Shown here piece by piece: positions 34,151 to 44,639 of a stretch of DNA of 64,000 nucleotides. Source of the DNA: Fasciolopsis buskii (Eukaryota; Platyhelminthes; Trematoda; Plagiorchiida; Fasciolidae); assembly GCA_008360955.1 (NCBI GenBank), contig LUCM01004076.1, forward strand, positions 40,952-104,951, read 5' to 3'. Both the position numbers and the translations under genes were made by a program. The notes below the pieces were generated by a model. The model ran no database searches, was not told the origin of the DNA, and saw only the letters and a program-made list of their open reading frames with translations. Positions within the stretch are counted from its first letter, which is position 1. Every line of letters starts with the position of its first letter.

Positions 34151-35685
34151 GTACCTATATGGGCTCAACCATTCCTCTGTTAGAAAAAAAGTAAAAGACA
34201 CTGCTGGATCAGGTTAACCCCAGCAACCAAAGCACACTCGGGCTGCAAAGGGTTGGGCCACCTTTTACAATGGATATTTATGCCATCAGCCAAGACCTGA
34301 CCCTTTGAAAGTGGAAACCCCACACTGCCCTTGTTCGGTAGATAAGCGTTTGGCTACTTTGTTGGACGGTCTTGGGAAGTAGCTCATCGGACTATCCACT
34401 TATGCTTCAACACCCACCCTTCTAATTTTCAACTTGCCCCTGTTCCCCCAACCGCACACCTGGTACGTATGCTGACGTCTATAACAACTGCCGTCGTTCT
34501 TTCTTAATTATTCATGCAAGCTTACTGAAACTACTATGTGGTACAAGTTGCTATCGCCCTGTTTAAACACAAATTACCGATCACAATATTCTCATGCTTC
34601 TCCCTTCTCTTCTTTCCACGATTTCTCGTATTAAATCCTGCCCTAGCATCCGGCCCACACTGCCATCCGCGAGCCATTCCGTTATGTCCTTTCTTAGCAA
34701 CTGGAATTAGTAAATTTCGGCGAAAGATCACATGATCAGTTATAACTGACTCCTAGTGGCATGTACACCGAGCCCGTAGTCCAGAAGAGTCCCACAAGCA
34801 GAACAAATAGTGACTTTATTCCCTAAACATTGCGCTGGCCGTCCTATCAGACCACTGCAATCTGCATCTGCGAAGATGTCGGAAGATGAATAGCGCGTTT
34901 CAAATAAGGACTATAAGGCACGGGACTGACTGAGCCATATGCTCTATAGGGTGCAAGCAGCCGATGTTTGTCGCACACGTCCCGTCAACGGAAACTACCC
35001 CCTGCGTGTTTCATGACAGTTGTCTGGTCCCCTTAATCTCCGTAAGAAGCTGACTGTTATCACTGTTCCCATTTTTGTTTACCCACCTTAACACCAGACT
35101 GTCCCCTCTCACTCCAGCTTTTCTCCAGGCTCTCCAATGGCCACATATGCAACGCAAACTGTCGCCGAAAGCTCCACTCCATCATTTGCGCTGGTTGTCT
35201 ATTCCCCGTTAGGAAGCTGCTATCCTGATCTGAAGCTCCAGTACCTGGCTGCACGACCCTAAGACAAGCCAGGCCACGCTAATGACCGCCTGGGTGCCTC
35301 ATCTCAGATGGGCCATCACGATTGTCCAAGCAGTCACTATCACAACTGAAATGCCGCTCTACCCCCAACCTCCAAACCCGTACCGTCACGGAACACCATA
35401 ATCTCCAATATTAAACAAGGACAACACAGCTCATTCGTGGCAAGTGTATCTAAGGACTGATTGTAAATCTTACACGTACGCGTTTACTTCCCGCGACACA
35501 TCACAATCCGCTCCCGGCCGCATAAGTCCAGTGACCATTTTTGTAAGTTCCATTGTCTCTGCCCACAATTTTCATGTATTTTCGTCCCGTATATTGTTTG
35601 ATGCAACCTTGAAGGTTTCCTGCTGTTTCATTTTGAGCATTATTTTGACTGTTGAATGTTGTTGATTACCATTCTCCATTCACCT
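34151..35685. other. No gene recognised
   Basis: Past the matched part of the CR1-A 3' UTR I see nothing assignable. Complementary 65-codon frames at 34534-34735 are mutual shadows. Confidence 0.35.
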
Positions 35686-36118
35686 CATACGATATCCAGT
35701 GTGATTTCGACTCTTCTCCATCCCGCTGCTACATCCATACTGATCTCCATCTTTACCATTGTACCCTCCTGATTTTTGATGAACCCGGCCACTTGACAAG
35801 ACCTACCATTTCTTCCAAGCCAAATTGTGCGCCGGCAATGAAAGCACCTTTGATGCGTTTAAACATGGATTGACTCGCAGTGCACGACTCAAAGTCAGTC
35901 CCAGAAAGTTTCGGCATTGGATTGTTTAGCTCTGATTCGAAGCCCAAAAACTGCTGACTAGGCCATCTTATTGCAAGTTATGTTCATGAGAGCACAGACA
36001 CTGCATCTCCACGACTACATTTTTGTTTTACGATTTCCACTGCGCCATCTTTGCGTGAATTTGATCTTGCCTTGCTCATGAATCTCAAGTTTCGAGAGAT
36101 ATATCCAATATTATTATT
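35686..36118 (+). repeat. Dispersed repeat with shared 3' end, longer copy
   Basis: The copy starts near GATATCCAG. It contains CATACTGATCTCCATC, AACCCGGCCACT and CCAAATTGTGCGC, then the 290-bp segment nearly identical to 23094-23392, ending TTTCGAGAGATATATCC and an ATT-repeat tail. Related but diverged copies are at 62990-63400 (+) and about 47945-48362 (-). No protein is encoded that I can recognise. A CR1-B fragment begins immediately after the tail. Confidence 0.85.
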
Positions 36119-36122
36119 ATTA

Positions 36123-36490
36123 GTACTTGAACTGAAGCGAACCTACTCTAGTTCGTAGCTCCAATTGGAACTCCATTTCATGACGCACTGAAGTGCATGT
36201 GGCCTATGTTGAGGTATATTCCAACTTACACAAGTGCTTTGATGCCATTACTCCGTCCCGAGCCCTTAAAGTACTTCGCAAATGATATCATGATCGACTA
36301 CATCTTAAGCTTGCCACGCTGCAGCGGGACCTTTTCAAGACCAGAAAAAGTTTCCGAGAACAAACTGCCTAACGAGAACTTTAGAAAACTGCTGAACCAT
36401 GAAAGTGAATAGCGAGACCTGCTGGCCCTTAGCTAGCCCGACTTAAAAACAGCACCAGAAAAAATATTTAAATGCAGAGCCTTCCCTTCA
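36123..36490 (+). mobile_element. CR1-B fragment, endonuclease-RT linker region
   Basis: The sequence aligns by eye with 59490-59840 of the family B copy. Both have CCTACTCTAGTTCGTA, a TGATGCCATTAC run and CTGCAGCGGGACC or CTCCAGCGGACC, ending in a GGCAAAACTGCTTAAACGCAG-like stretch, here AATGCAGAGCC. All frames are broken. Confidence 0.7.
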
Positions 36491-36530
36491 CGGTCTACAG
36501 TTACTCACATACCATTCCACATTCACAGTG

Positions 36531-36700
36531 AAATAATAATAATAATAATGTATATTTCTCGATTTCCGAGTGACAAGAATAAATGTTAATAAGGGTGATG
36601 CACAGATAATGCAAATAATAGAAAGCGAATAGGATAAAGGGTGGGAGCGACCTTGTGTTAATACAGAGGCTCACTAGAATGTGAAACGAAGTGCCGCAAG
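36531..36700 (-). repeat. Dispersed repeat, 3' end variant on the minus strand
   Basis: On the plus strand this begins with an AAT microsatellite (36531-36549) followed by GTATATTTCTCGATTTCCGAG. Read on the minus strand, that is CTCGGAAATCGAGAAATATAC plus an ATT tail, the shared family 3' end. Upstream (minus strand) it has GGTCGCTCCCACCC and TGTGCATCA, also found in the copy starting at 47818, but not the interior of the 35.7 kb copy. It is therefore a second interior joined to the same 3' end. Its 5' limit is not clear. Confidence 0.7.
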
Positions 36701-36899
36701 GCAGTGAGGAAAGTACAAATATGCCAGTGAATTGCGAAGAATAGAAAAACAATTTTTCGGGACCAAAAAGACTTTCCTGGGACTGTTTTCCATCAGTGGA
36801 CTGCGAGTCATTTCGTGTTAAGGTGCACTAAATATGCCAATTGCTGGCCCACAACATGGATAAAGCTCAACGGCGGATGGTACTGACGAAACATCCACC

Positions 36900-36925
36900 C
36901 CCGCAAAACGGCCACGTTTTGCGGG
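36900..36925. repeat. Perfect 11-bp hairpin, 4-base loop
   Basis: CCCGCAAAACG, GCCA, CGTTTTGCGGG form an uninterrupted stem-loop. No T-run follows it, and no gene is close by. It may be an element end or a chance palindrome. Confidence 0.9.
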
Positions 36926-37049
36926 CATTCGAATCGTTGGACGCAACTCATCTACCGGCGATAACTGATAAATACCAACTGTCCACCCGGCGATAACCAG
37001 TAACGGTTGGTATTAAATGGCAGGTGTTATTAGGTTGCAACGTGATGAA

Positions 37050-37852
37050 AAAGTGATGGATCAGAAGGAGCAAAGCTAGGAGGATAATGCTGCTGATATT
37101 TTGTTCAGAAAAATAAAAAATATCTATTTAGCATGCCAAACCCGTAAAATGTATTGGCTGTAAAATTGAAAATGACCTTTATATGTCTTATATTTTTATT
37201 GATGGCTGTGAAATTAAAAATGTTTAAAAATATCTGTTTGCCCAATGATTGCGAAAAAGATATCTACCTATGTACATTTTTTGATATATACACACAAACA
37301 TATACGTGTTCACCATGGTGATGTAATATTTATATACATTTTTGCTCCATGACCGTTACATAAATTTAGGCTGACAATTTATGCATATAGCTATTTCATA
37401 TATCTGTTTGAAGTGTGGCTATATATGTCTACATATACATACATAAATAAATATGTATAAATACATAGATGTGCATCTATGAGTATGCAAATCAGTGTGC
37501 GCCCTAAATGATTAGTATATATGGAATTATTTGATACCTAATTTAGACATGTTGATGCCCGAACGTAATGTATCCATACACATATGTGTATTGTATCCAT
37601 ACACATATGTGTATAGTAGACACACGCATATGAATTTATGTCTATATATATGCTTCTGTGTATGTTTCAATCATACATGTATATCGAATGCCTTGTTGCA
37701 TTGACGTGTACGAATTACGTAATAAATAAATGTTCATAAACATTTGTTGCCCCATGTGGACAGAATATATATACATATATTATTATAGCAATTAATATCT
37801 GGGGCTCTTCAGGTCTACCTTCATTGAAAATGGTGAATATTAATATTAACAT
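37050..37852. other. AT-rich intron-like tract with simple repeats
   Basis: About 800 bp of very AT-rich sequence with many TATATA/CATATG runs and no readable frame. It follows, on the minus strand, the donor of the PHD-type exon (GTGAGT), so it would be that gene's intron. Composition differs sharply from the LINE-rich sequence on both sides. Confidence 0.6.
37569..37614. repeat. 23-bp exact tandem duplication with palindromic core
   Basis: Two adjacent identical 23-bp units, each TGTATCCAT followed by the palindrome ACACATATGTGT and AT, make two potential cruciform cores 23 bp apart. Confidence 0.95.
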
Positions 37853-37859
37853 TACTCAC

Positions 37860-38096
37860 CTTTTGCTGATAGGCAAAGCACACAGATGTAAACCTCTTGG
37901 CCCAAGTAGTTAGCGCAATGCGAGTGAATCCATCGTTGGCATGCGTCGCACTGCGCCCGCTTGGTTGTTTCGTCCGAGTCCACCACGGGCTGCTCCAGTT
38001 TGCAGAAGACGCATAAGTCCTGTGTGATTGGTGAAGTACGGAAAAGAAGAGGGAAGAGATCACGGTTGCTCTCGGAGCCAATTTTCGGAGTTACCA
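37860..38096 (-). CDS. Candidate host exon with a PHD zinc finger
   Basis: The minus-strand frame has a complete C4HC3 pattern: CVFC, 17 residues, CDAC, four residues to His (QRWIH), SHC, then CVLC after YLGQEVYI. PHD fingers bind histone H3 tails in chromatin proteins. Before it lies TPKIGSESNRDLFPLLFRTS. The exon would start after AAATATCACAG (or after CAATCACACAG at 38020) and ends AAAG followed by GTGAGTAATG, a consensus donor in phase 1. Third-position GC is high and no stop or frameshift occurs, unlike the nearby LINEs. Some CR1-type LINE ORF1 proteins also carry PHD fingers, so an element origin remains possible; no such ORF1 was seen here. Confidence 0.55.
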
Positions 38097-38260
38097 CTGT
38101 GATATTTATAAAAGGATGTAAGCGTCTTATGCTGATAAACCCTAAAATCACATTCAAACTCGGGAAAACTAGCATAAAATGATCGCACATAGCGGTTAAA
38201 CACTTCTGAATCATCTACATAGGCAGCAGTCGCGTCCGCACGAACAGCCATGGCAGCCAC
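38060..38260 (-). CDS. Possible first exon upstream of the PHD exon
   Basis: A minus-strand frame with an internal ATG reads MAVRADATAAYVDDSEVFNR, YVRSFYASFPEFEC and YQHKTLTSFYKY before a TGA at 38060-38062. It overlaps the PHD exon in another frame. If it is the first coding exon, splicing must change phase; I could not find a strong donor giving the right phase. It may be 5' UTR or chance. Confidence 0.25.
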   Translation of the reverse strand: MAAMAVRADATAAYVDDSEVFNRYVRSFYASFPEFECDFRVYQHKTLTSFYKYHSGNSENWLREQP

Positions 38261-39379
38261 GAGAGCGCAACTGACGTGGTTTTTGTTCTAACATGTATTT
38301 ATACCCAGAATCGTCCGTTTGAACAATAAGCAGGTCGAGGAGATTACTATTTTCATAATTTTCAAACAATGCACAATAACATACTTATTCCATTTCCCTA
38401 ACAATTCTCTTTTCCCTTCACAGGACCCACTTTTCAGCGTGGAAGTTGCGTCACTATCAACGGCGGATGTCGAGATGTGACCGGAATCCCCAAACGTCAG
38501 GGGCGTTAGGTAATGGACGGAAATATTAGGCTGAAGAGATGACAAGCAGTGGTAATACGGTAATTGGATGGAAGTGGTGAAAACCAGGCGGAACGTCGGG
38601 CAAGTTCAATAAGACACGTATTTGACAACAAATGGTTTAAAAATGCTGGGGGCGGAGGATGATTGTCAAGATTGTCTCAAACTATCTGGAGGAAATTTGT
38701 GAAGCTTCGTATATGGAAATCTCAACGATAGTGATCATATTTGCATATGGATGGCGGTAAGCTCTACCGGGAGGTGCATCAGATGAGAGAAATTTTGTGT
38801 GAGAACACTCCTTAAATGCACCAGCCAAGAATGTCTTCTATTCTGTCATTTTTGTTTTTGTGGCTTTTGTTCTTAGTCAGCAGTACGGTTGGGGAATATG
38901 AGGTGCACAAGCCGTTTTCCAGACAGTGGCAATCGCGGTTTTATCCAATTGCAAAGATGCCAGTTGAGGTATCCATTGCGATAACCGGAGTGGTTTCGGT
39001 TGAACGGGCCAGAACTCGAGCGCCAGTTCTAGCTAACAGGTTCCTAACAGGAATGATAGGGTAGTAGATTTGGACTCACCATTACGGGGACGGAAGCGTT
39101 AGGAGCGCGTCTGCTGCGGATTCAGGATCACAAATGCAAGGGAGAAGTAGTCTGGCTTGGGTGCCAGCTTGGGGTTATGGTGATTATTGGATCACAACAA
39201 AACACCTGCAGCATAGCGCATCTATTCCGTAAAATGTGGTAACTAGAAGTGAGCTATGGTAGCAGTCTGACGGGTAGTTGAAGGTTAGGGGCTACCAAGA
39301 ACGACCTATTCAGCCCTGCCAAAGAGGACAAGATGACATGGAGAGCGAGGATTACACAGGCCGGAGGTGTTTAAAATCA

Positions 39380-40584
39380 CGGGATGTGGTAAGAGCTTGG
39401 ATCCCTGAGAAGTATCTTGACATTTTCGTCAGCCCACATTGGGAGAAGCTCAGGGTTCAGTTGCTTAGGCAAGTGGTGAGGGGATACGTCACTAAAAGGG
39501 AGGTCAAAAAGTGCATTGGCGGGGAAGTGTGATAAAGTAAGTAAGAGGTAAAGCCGAGTTCCAGATGACGATCTCATCGCATATTCGGTCATGAACTAGA
39601 ATTCTAACCTATGTCCCTGGGCCTCGTCTAGTCCAATGTTAGCTTTTGTTAGGTCAATTAAAAGCGGAAAATCCCGTAGCTTTGCCAGCTGGGGCTTTGA
39701 ATTGGGCTAAATTTGGGCACGACCGCAGAGAACAAGAGACTTTTTTCCACAGCTTAGAGTAAGCAACTGTGAAAATTTTTGGCCTGATCAATAGTCGAGT
39801 CAAGGGTATTACTAACGAGTAGTATCTACTGCGAAAAGAATAAGGGGGACTACCGGCGTCGTGTATGATGTTTGCATTAAAGTGAACTTTATTACGGCAA
39901 AGATCAAAAAGAAATACAAGGTTTCATTTAACTTGACGAGGCCAAAATGTTTCAAGTCCAAGCAGCTTGAATCTGGCCCTGTAGTTTAGGCTAGATGAAG
40001 GACATAGGAGATTTCTAGTGAATGCATGCTGCACATTCTCGATTGTAATTCGATCGACTTTACGCATATGCGTAAAGACAATCGGGCATTACTCGAGGTG
40101 GGCCTAGAATGGGATTCGAAGTTGATAATTCTGCAATCTTGAGAGCGGAATGCCCTTAAGATCATCGTGGCGGTTCTCTTAGCTACAGCAGTCTGATGGT
40201 GGGCTTGATAGTGGAAGTTGAAAGAGCGGCCGTATTGTAACTCTAAGTCCTTAACTGTGTGATACAGGAATTGGCATGCCGTGCTGGGAGTAGTTTATGA
40301 GGTTGTGAATGGTAAGGAAGTTAACCAGCTGCTCTTTAACAATCTTTTCCATAAGCCTGGATAGAACCGGAGTGAGTTTAATGTGGCGAAAGTTTTCAGG
40401 TTCATGTATGGAACCATTTTTGTGGTGTGGAACAATAATGAAGGTTTTCCATTGTGACGAAAAAGTAGCGCCGGACATGGAGAGCGAGAACAGATTTAGA
40501 AGGAACAGTGGAAGATCTGGACCAGCGGTGCGAAATAGGACTGGGTGACGCCACCAAGGCCAGGCCTGTGGGATGGCTTGGCAT
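39380..40584 (-). pseudogene. CR1-B RT with internal deletion, and C-terminus
   Basis: Frame 40478-40251 gives FSSQWKTFIIVPHHKNGSIH, FRHIKLTPVLSRLMEKIV and LINYSQHGM, then passes directly into PIPVSHTVKDLELQYGRSFN. In the copy at 59.98-61.05 kb these two points, QHGF and TIPVNCQVRDLGL, are about 550 bp apart with FADD between them. The deletion junction lies near 40285. The C-terminal part at 39592-39377 has LSHFPANALFDLPFSD. Confidence 0.8.
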
Positions 40585-41297
40585 GCTTCATCACTGTAGT
40601 GATGCCAGCAACGTCGAAGGAGATAGAGGACAATCTCACCGAAGTTAACATGGGGTGGGTTTAAGAGTGTTTCCGATTGTCATTAAAAGGAGTAGAAGAG
40701 AAACATGTATTCAATGCTTCTGTGATGTCTACAGGCGACTCGATGCATAAGCTATTAAATATAACGAAGTTCGGAATAGTTGAGGATTTGGGCTGCGAGC
40801 GAGCTTTTAAAAATGTAGGAAGTTATCCGAACTGGGTTCGGCGACCTAAGGGCCAGCATTTACTGCATTTTTAACCTTCGTTCAGACTCCATAAGAAATT
40901 CTTATTGCAAGCGGTTGACTTGCATTAAGAGCTGGAAGGCGCCCTTTTGTTGAAGATTTTTTGCGTCTTCAGAAGTTTTGTCTTGAGCTGAAAAACCCTA
41001 CTAGGTTTCTTAGGTTTCTGTTGAGTGATCGGAATGGGCAGACGATTAATAGTAAAAAAAGTTTTGCGTTTTAGTCGTCTGCCGCACTCTGCGGGTCACC
41101 CAATAAAAAGAAGCTGGACCCATCAAGGGCTCGCAAAGCGTCGGGGCTTTCGTCCCAACGAGTCGACATATAGAAAGTGACAGTTTGGTGGGTACACATG
41201 GGTGAGGAAGGCTTTTTACGGAGAGGGAAGCTACACGTGACCATTTGTGGTCACTCCCATGGAAGGGTTTCAGCACTGAAACCTTAAATTAAGAGTT

Positions 41298-42148
41298 TTA
41301 CATAAAAGCTTGGTCCAAGATATTGTGGAACCTTGTGGGCATTGCCACTTGCTGAGTCCACCCCTCAGCGTGCATCTCAGAAACAAAGTCCAGTAGGTTA
41401 GGTGGAGCGGATAAAGAGGACCAACAAATATTAAGGTTATTGAAGTCACCTGCAATTGTCTTGCGGCTGGGGAGGAGACCATGAAGATAAAGGAAGGCTT
41501 GGGTTAGAGGAGAAATAGCAGAACCATTAAGGTTTTGTGGTCTGCATACACATCCTATGTGGATTGGGAGCTGGGGTAATTGTACAGCAGCCAAATGGTG
41601 TCAGGGATAGAATCAAGAAATGGGTGATGGAGAACGGCAGCTTTGTGTGGCTGCTTCACATAGGCTAGGAAACCACCTCCTCTACGATTTGATCTATTGG
41701 TTTGGAAGGGCGTATAGCCCGCCAGCAAAAGAGAGGGTATGGAGCTGTGGTCTGTTAGCTAAGTCTTTGTTACCAAAATAATATTGTAAGAGTTTTTAGC
41801 TGCTAACAGTCTCAGCTCCCTTAATTTATGGGTCAGTGAGCGGTAGTTCAGGAGGAGTAGGGAAAATTCACTGGAACATTTAAGTCCACGTGATATCCAA
41901 GAGGTGGGTTCGGTGGGGGTCAGATAATCAAGGAATACATTAGAGGTTCGGATAGTGCATAACTCTGATAAGGGGCTAAGTTCAGTAGAGTTAGGTATAC
42001 TGGCCAGCGAGGGGCCGTCTTTGTTAAGGGATTTGTGGGCTGAAAACCAAGTTGACAAAAGAAACTTGGGAGTTAATGAGCCGGTTGTTAGTGGATGCCA
42101 GTGTGGGGATGTGGTATCAGTGGGGGTGGAACAGTGATAGGTGGCCAA
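41298..42148 (-). pseudogene. CR1-B endonuclease
   Basis: The N-terminal strand is in frame 42148-41759 (LLLNYRSLTHKLRELRLLAA, NIILVTKT, with TET reduced to TKT). The middle carries GGGFLAYV-like residues near 41660. Frame 41594-41298 carries LPSRKTIAGDFNNLNICWSS, LLDFVSEMHAEGWTQQV and PTRFHNILDQAF, retaining AGDFN. Confidence 0.85.
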
Positions 42149-43080
42149 ATTGTTACCTTGTCACGGCAAGACTGGCAATCTAAGGGGTTAGTGGGGAGGG
42201 GGCTTTGAAAATTGCCGAAAAAAATGCCCGCTAGCAGGTATGCGCATGAACTTTTGGGGATAGGCGTTACTTTTGAATTTCTCGGGAATCAAGAGATCAG
42301 TGCTTTCTAGCTGAGGCAATTGGGGTAAGCGCTGGAGAGAATTGGGCTGGAAAAGAGTTCTAATGATAGGCTGTGGCTCAGAGGGCGAAATGCAGTTATC
42401 TAAAGTTTGCCAGGTAGCCTGGGGGAATCCAAGAGTAAATCGTACGAATTTATGATCATACTTGTAGGAGGGTTGAGGATTTGGGCGTGCAACAGTAGGA
42501 AAGGGGCACTGGAGCGGCGGAAGTGCATCTAAATGGCGTCGACTAGTGGGTGGATGGAAGCAGAGAGGATGAGCGGTAGGCCCTAAATATGGAAGAGCAT
42601 TGCTTTCATGCTGAAATATGGCAACTGTGTTACCGAAGGAGAGTGGAGGCATGAATACAGTGGGCCAATCAACTCCTGGTTGTAGGCGGTGGTTAGTTGG
42701 CCCATCATGAGTGTGTAGACATACCGCTTTGGTAGAGGTCATGCGGGGATGACCTCCTCTAGTTGAGTGTGCCGGGAGTGCCAGGCAGTCGAGGTTTACA
42801 GACAGGTTGACCCACTGAATTAGCAGGATGGCTGATGAAGTGCGGGGTTTTGTGGTCAGTTGAATAGGTCACTGGCATGCGCTTCCTGTGTGATTCAACT
42901 GATTTTGGCTGGGTGCTATGCTGTCGTTTGAAAGAAAGACGAGGAAGTGCCAGAGAGCGTATCTGGGATGAGGCATTTGCCAGGAGGACGGCATCAGCCT
43001 GAAAAGACATCGGTGAGACGGAAATCATCTGCGTGATTATATTGTCGGTGCTCTTATCTTGGTAGATTCAGATGAGCAGG

Positions 43081-44060
43081 TTAGCGGGGTGGTTGGACGG
43101 GTGGAGAGGACTGAGTTTCATCTAGATCTACCGGTATTGGTTGCGACCAGCGGAGATGACGCCCGGGGATTACCACTTTCGCAGTAGGTATACGCGAGGG
43201 TGGGGTGCCACTACCGTCAGTAGATTTATTCTCAGACAGACTAGTAACAAAGTTGTGGGATGAAGGGATTGGACAGGAAACTGAGCGGCGCAAGTACGGG
43301 AGAGGTCGGTTGTGCAAGTTGCTTGAAGGTGCAGTTTTCGAAGGGTTTTGCACGTTGGTGCCAGTAGTGATCGTCGGGCACGGGATAGCCGGAGATGTGA
43401 TGCGATGGAGTCGCTCGCAAGGAGAAAGTAGGTTAGTTGAAAACATGACAGTAGGCTCAAAAGTTGGCCCATCAGGAGGAACCAGTACTGGCAGCGCATT
43501 GGTCAGGGGAAGAGCGCCAGATACAACCGAAGCCTTGCCAACTTTAGAAGTTGCTGTAAACTTTAGTGACTGCAATATATCTCCCTGGAACGGAGTTTTA
43601 TCTTTAAAGATCTTGATATTTTTATAAGGCGTATAGTTAGCAATGTTTGCCTTGTTTGCTATAAACCCCTTGGCAGAAAGTTCACCACGAAATTGAAATA
43701 AAATTGGACAGTTACACCTGAGGGATTTTTCCGGATCCCAGAGCACAGACAGGAGTGGTGGGTCATGCTACAAGCATTGAGAATGGTAGATTTTACCAAC
43801 AGCAGTGGGAGGCGGTCGGGTACATTAAGGACAACGGCGTTCTTCGCATTCGCAACATGTTTGTGAGCTTCTTTAGTTACAGGATCAACTAAGCATCCTG
43901 TGGCAGCTAGATTGCTGGCATTACGTTCAGTGGAAGGGTCAATAAGACTGGCTAATGGGGACAGTTTCAATGACCTGTCCTCGATCTGTTGTACTTTGAT
44001 TTCTCTGTCCCCTAGTCTTTTTGAGACATCAAGAGATTTGGGAGCAGAATTACTGAGCAT
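43081..44060 (-). pseudogene. CR1-B ORF1, two overlapping frames
   Basis: Frame 44060-43659 (133 residues) has a coiled-coil-like start (DREIKVQQIEDRSLKL), then KHVANAKNAVVLNVPDRLPL, KSTILNACSMTHHSCLCSGI and RKNPSG. Frame 43746-43081 (221 residues) takes over with CPILFQFRGELSAKGFIANK, NYTPYKNIKIFKDKTPFQGD and a long proline- and serine-rich tail. The frames overlap near 43700, so one frameshift separates otherwise open ORF1. The VPDRxP…NACSMT block is shared with CR1-A ORF1. Confidence 0.75.
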
Positions 44061-44639
44061 GATTCAGTTGAAATCAGGGGTTTTAAGGGTTTACTTAGTG
44101 CTGCGTTGCGGCGCTGTCTCTGCTTTGGTTAGGCTAATTAAGGCATCGTAGTGATTGTAGAAGGTCAAGGACGTCTGAAATGGCTATGAGAGGCTATAAA
44201 CGTTTGGTAAGAGACAACGGGATGGTGTCACGAAGTGCGGAAGTGTGCAGGTAAAAAGTTAAATAGACAGGATAATTGGCGAATTTGCTCTTAAAAGTAA
44301 ATCGATGGACGAGCAGAATGTGTGATTAACAGCATAAAGACGTTTAATATAGGTTCAGGCAGGACCTGAAAATGTGACGATCCAGACTTGAATCAGATGC
44401 CTACAGAATGGTCAGCGAGGGATGAGGTCGGAGGTAACGGTCAAAAAAATTTACGAAATATTTTCAATTAGGAAAACGGTTCTAATTATGTTAAAAATAC
44501 TACAAGAACACCATAAATTGCAAAAGACAACAGCGAGAAAAGCTCACAGCGAGGAACGGTGTACCGCGGTTATTCTCAAAAGAGGTCGCACAGGCACACG
44601 GCCATCTCTTTGCGTCAGGCGTAATAAACGACATTAAGT

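Larger units (their letters stand above)
38400..44400 (-). mobile_element. CR1-clade LINE family B, copy on the minus strand
   Basis: Going 5' to 3' (descending coordinates): 5' UTR from about 44400 with TAAACGTCTTTAT; ORF1 at 44060-43081; proline-rich ORF2 start at 42742-42188; endonuclease at 41880-41300; RT start at 40478-40290; a deletion; post-RT at 40280-39900; C-terminus to about 39380; and a 3' UTR matched loosely with the copy after 61260 (ARTGARVLARS against ARTANRAPAPA). It is nearly full length but lacks the catalytic half of RT. ORF1 frames are unusually open for this window. Confidence 0.85.

Noticed and set aside
38389..38530. Exon-like minus-strand frame with a TCATCTCTTCAG acceptor and a GTATGT donor
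   Set aside because: It overlaps what looks like the 3' UTR of the CR1-B copy (similar TTACCTAAC sequence follows the copy at 61.7 kb), so the splice-like borders are probably chance.
38816..39064. Plus-strand frame beginning with a signal-peptide-like hydrophobic stretch
   Set aside because: It is antisense to the 3' region of the minus-strand CR1-B copy, and similar antisense sequence is expected there.
43205..43627. 140-codon plus-strand frame
   Set aside because: It is the antisense shadow of CR1-B ORF1.
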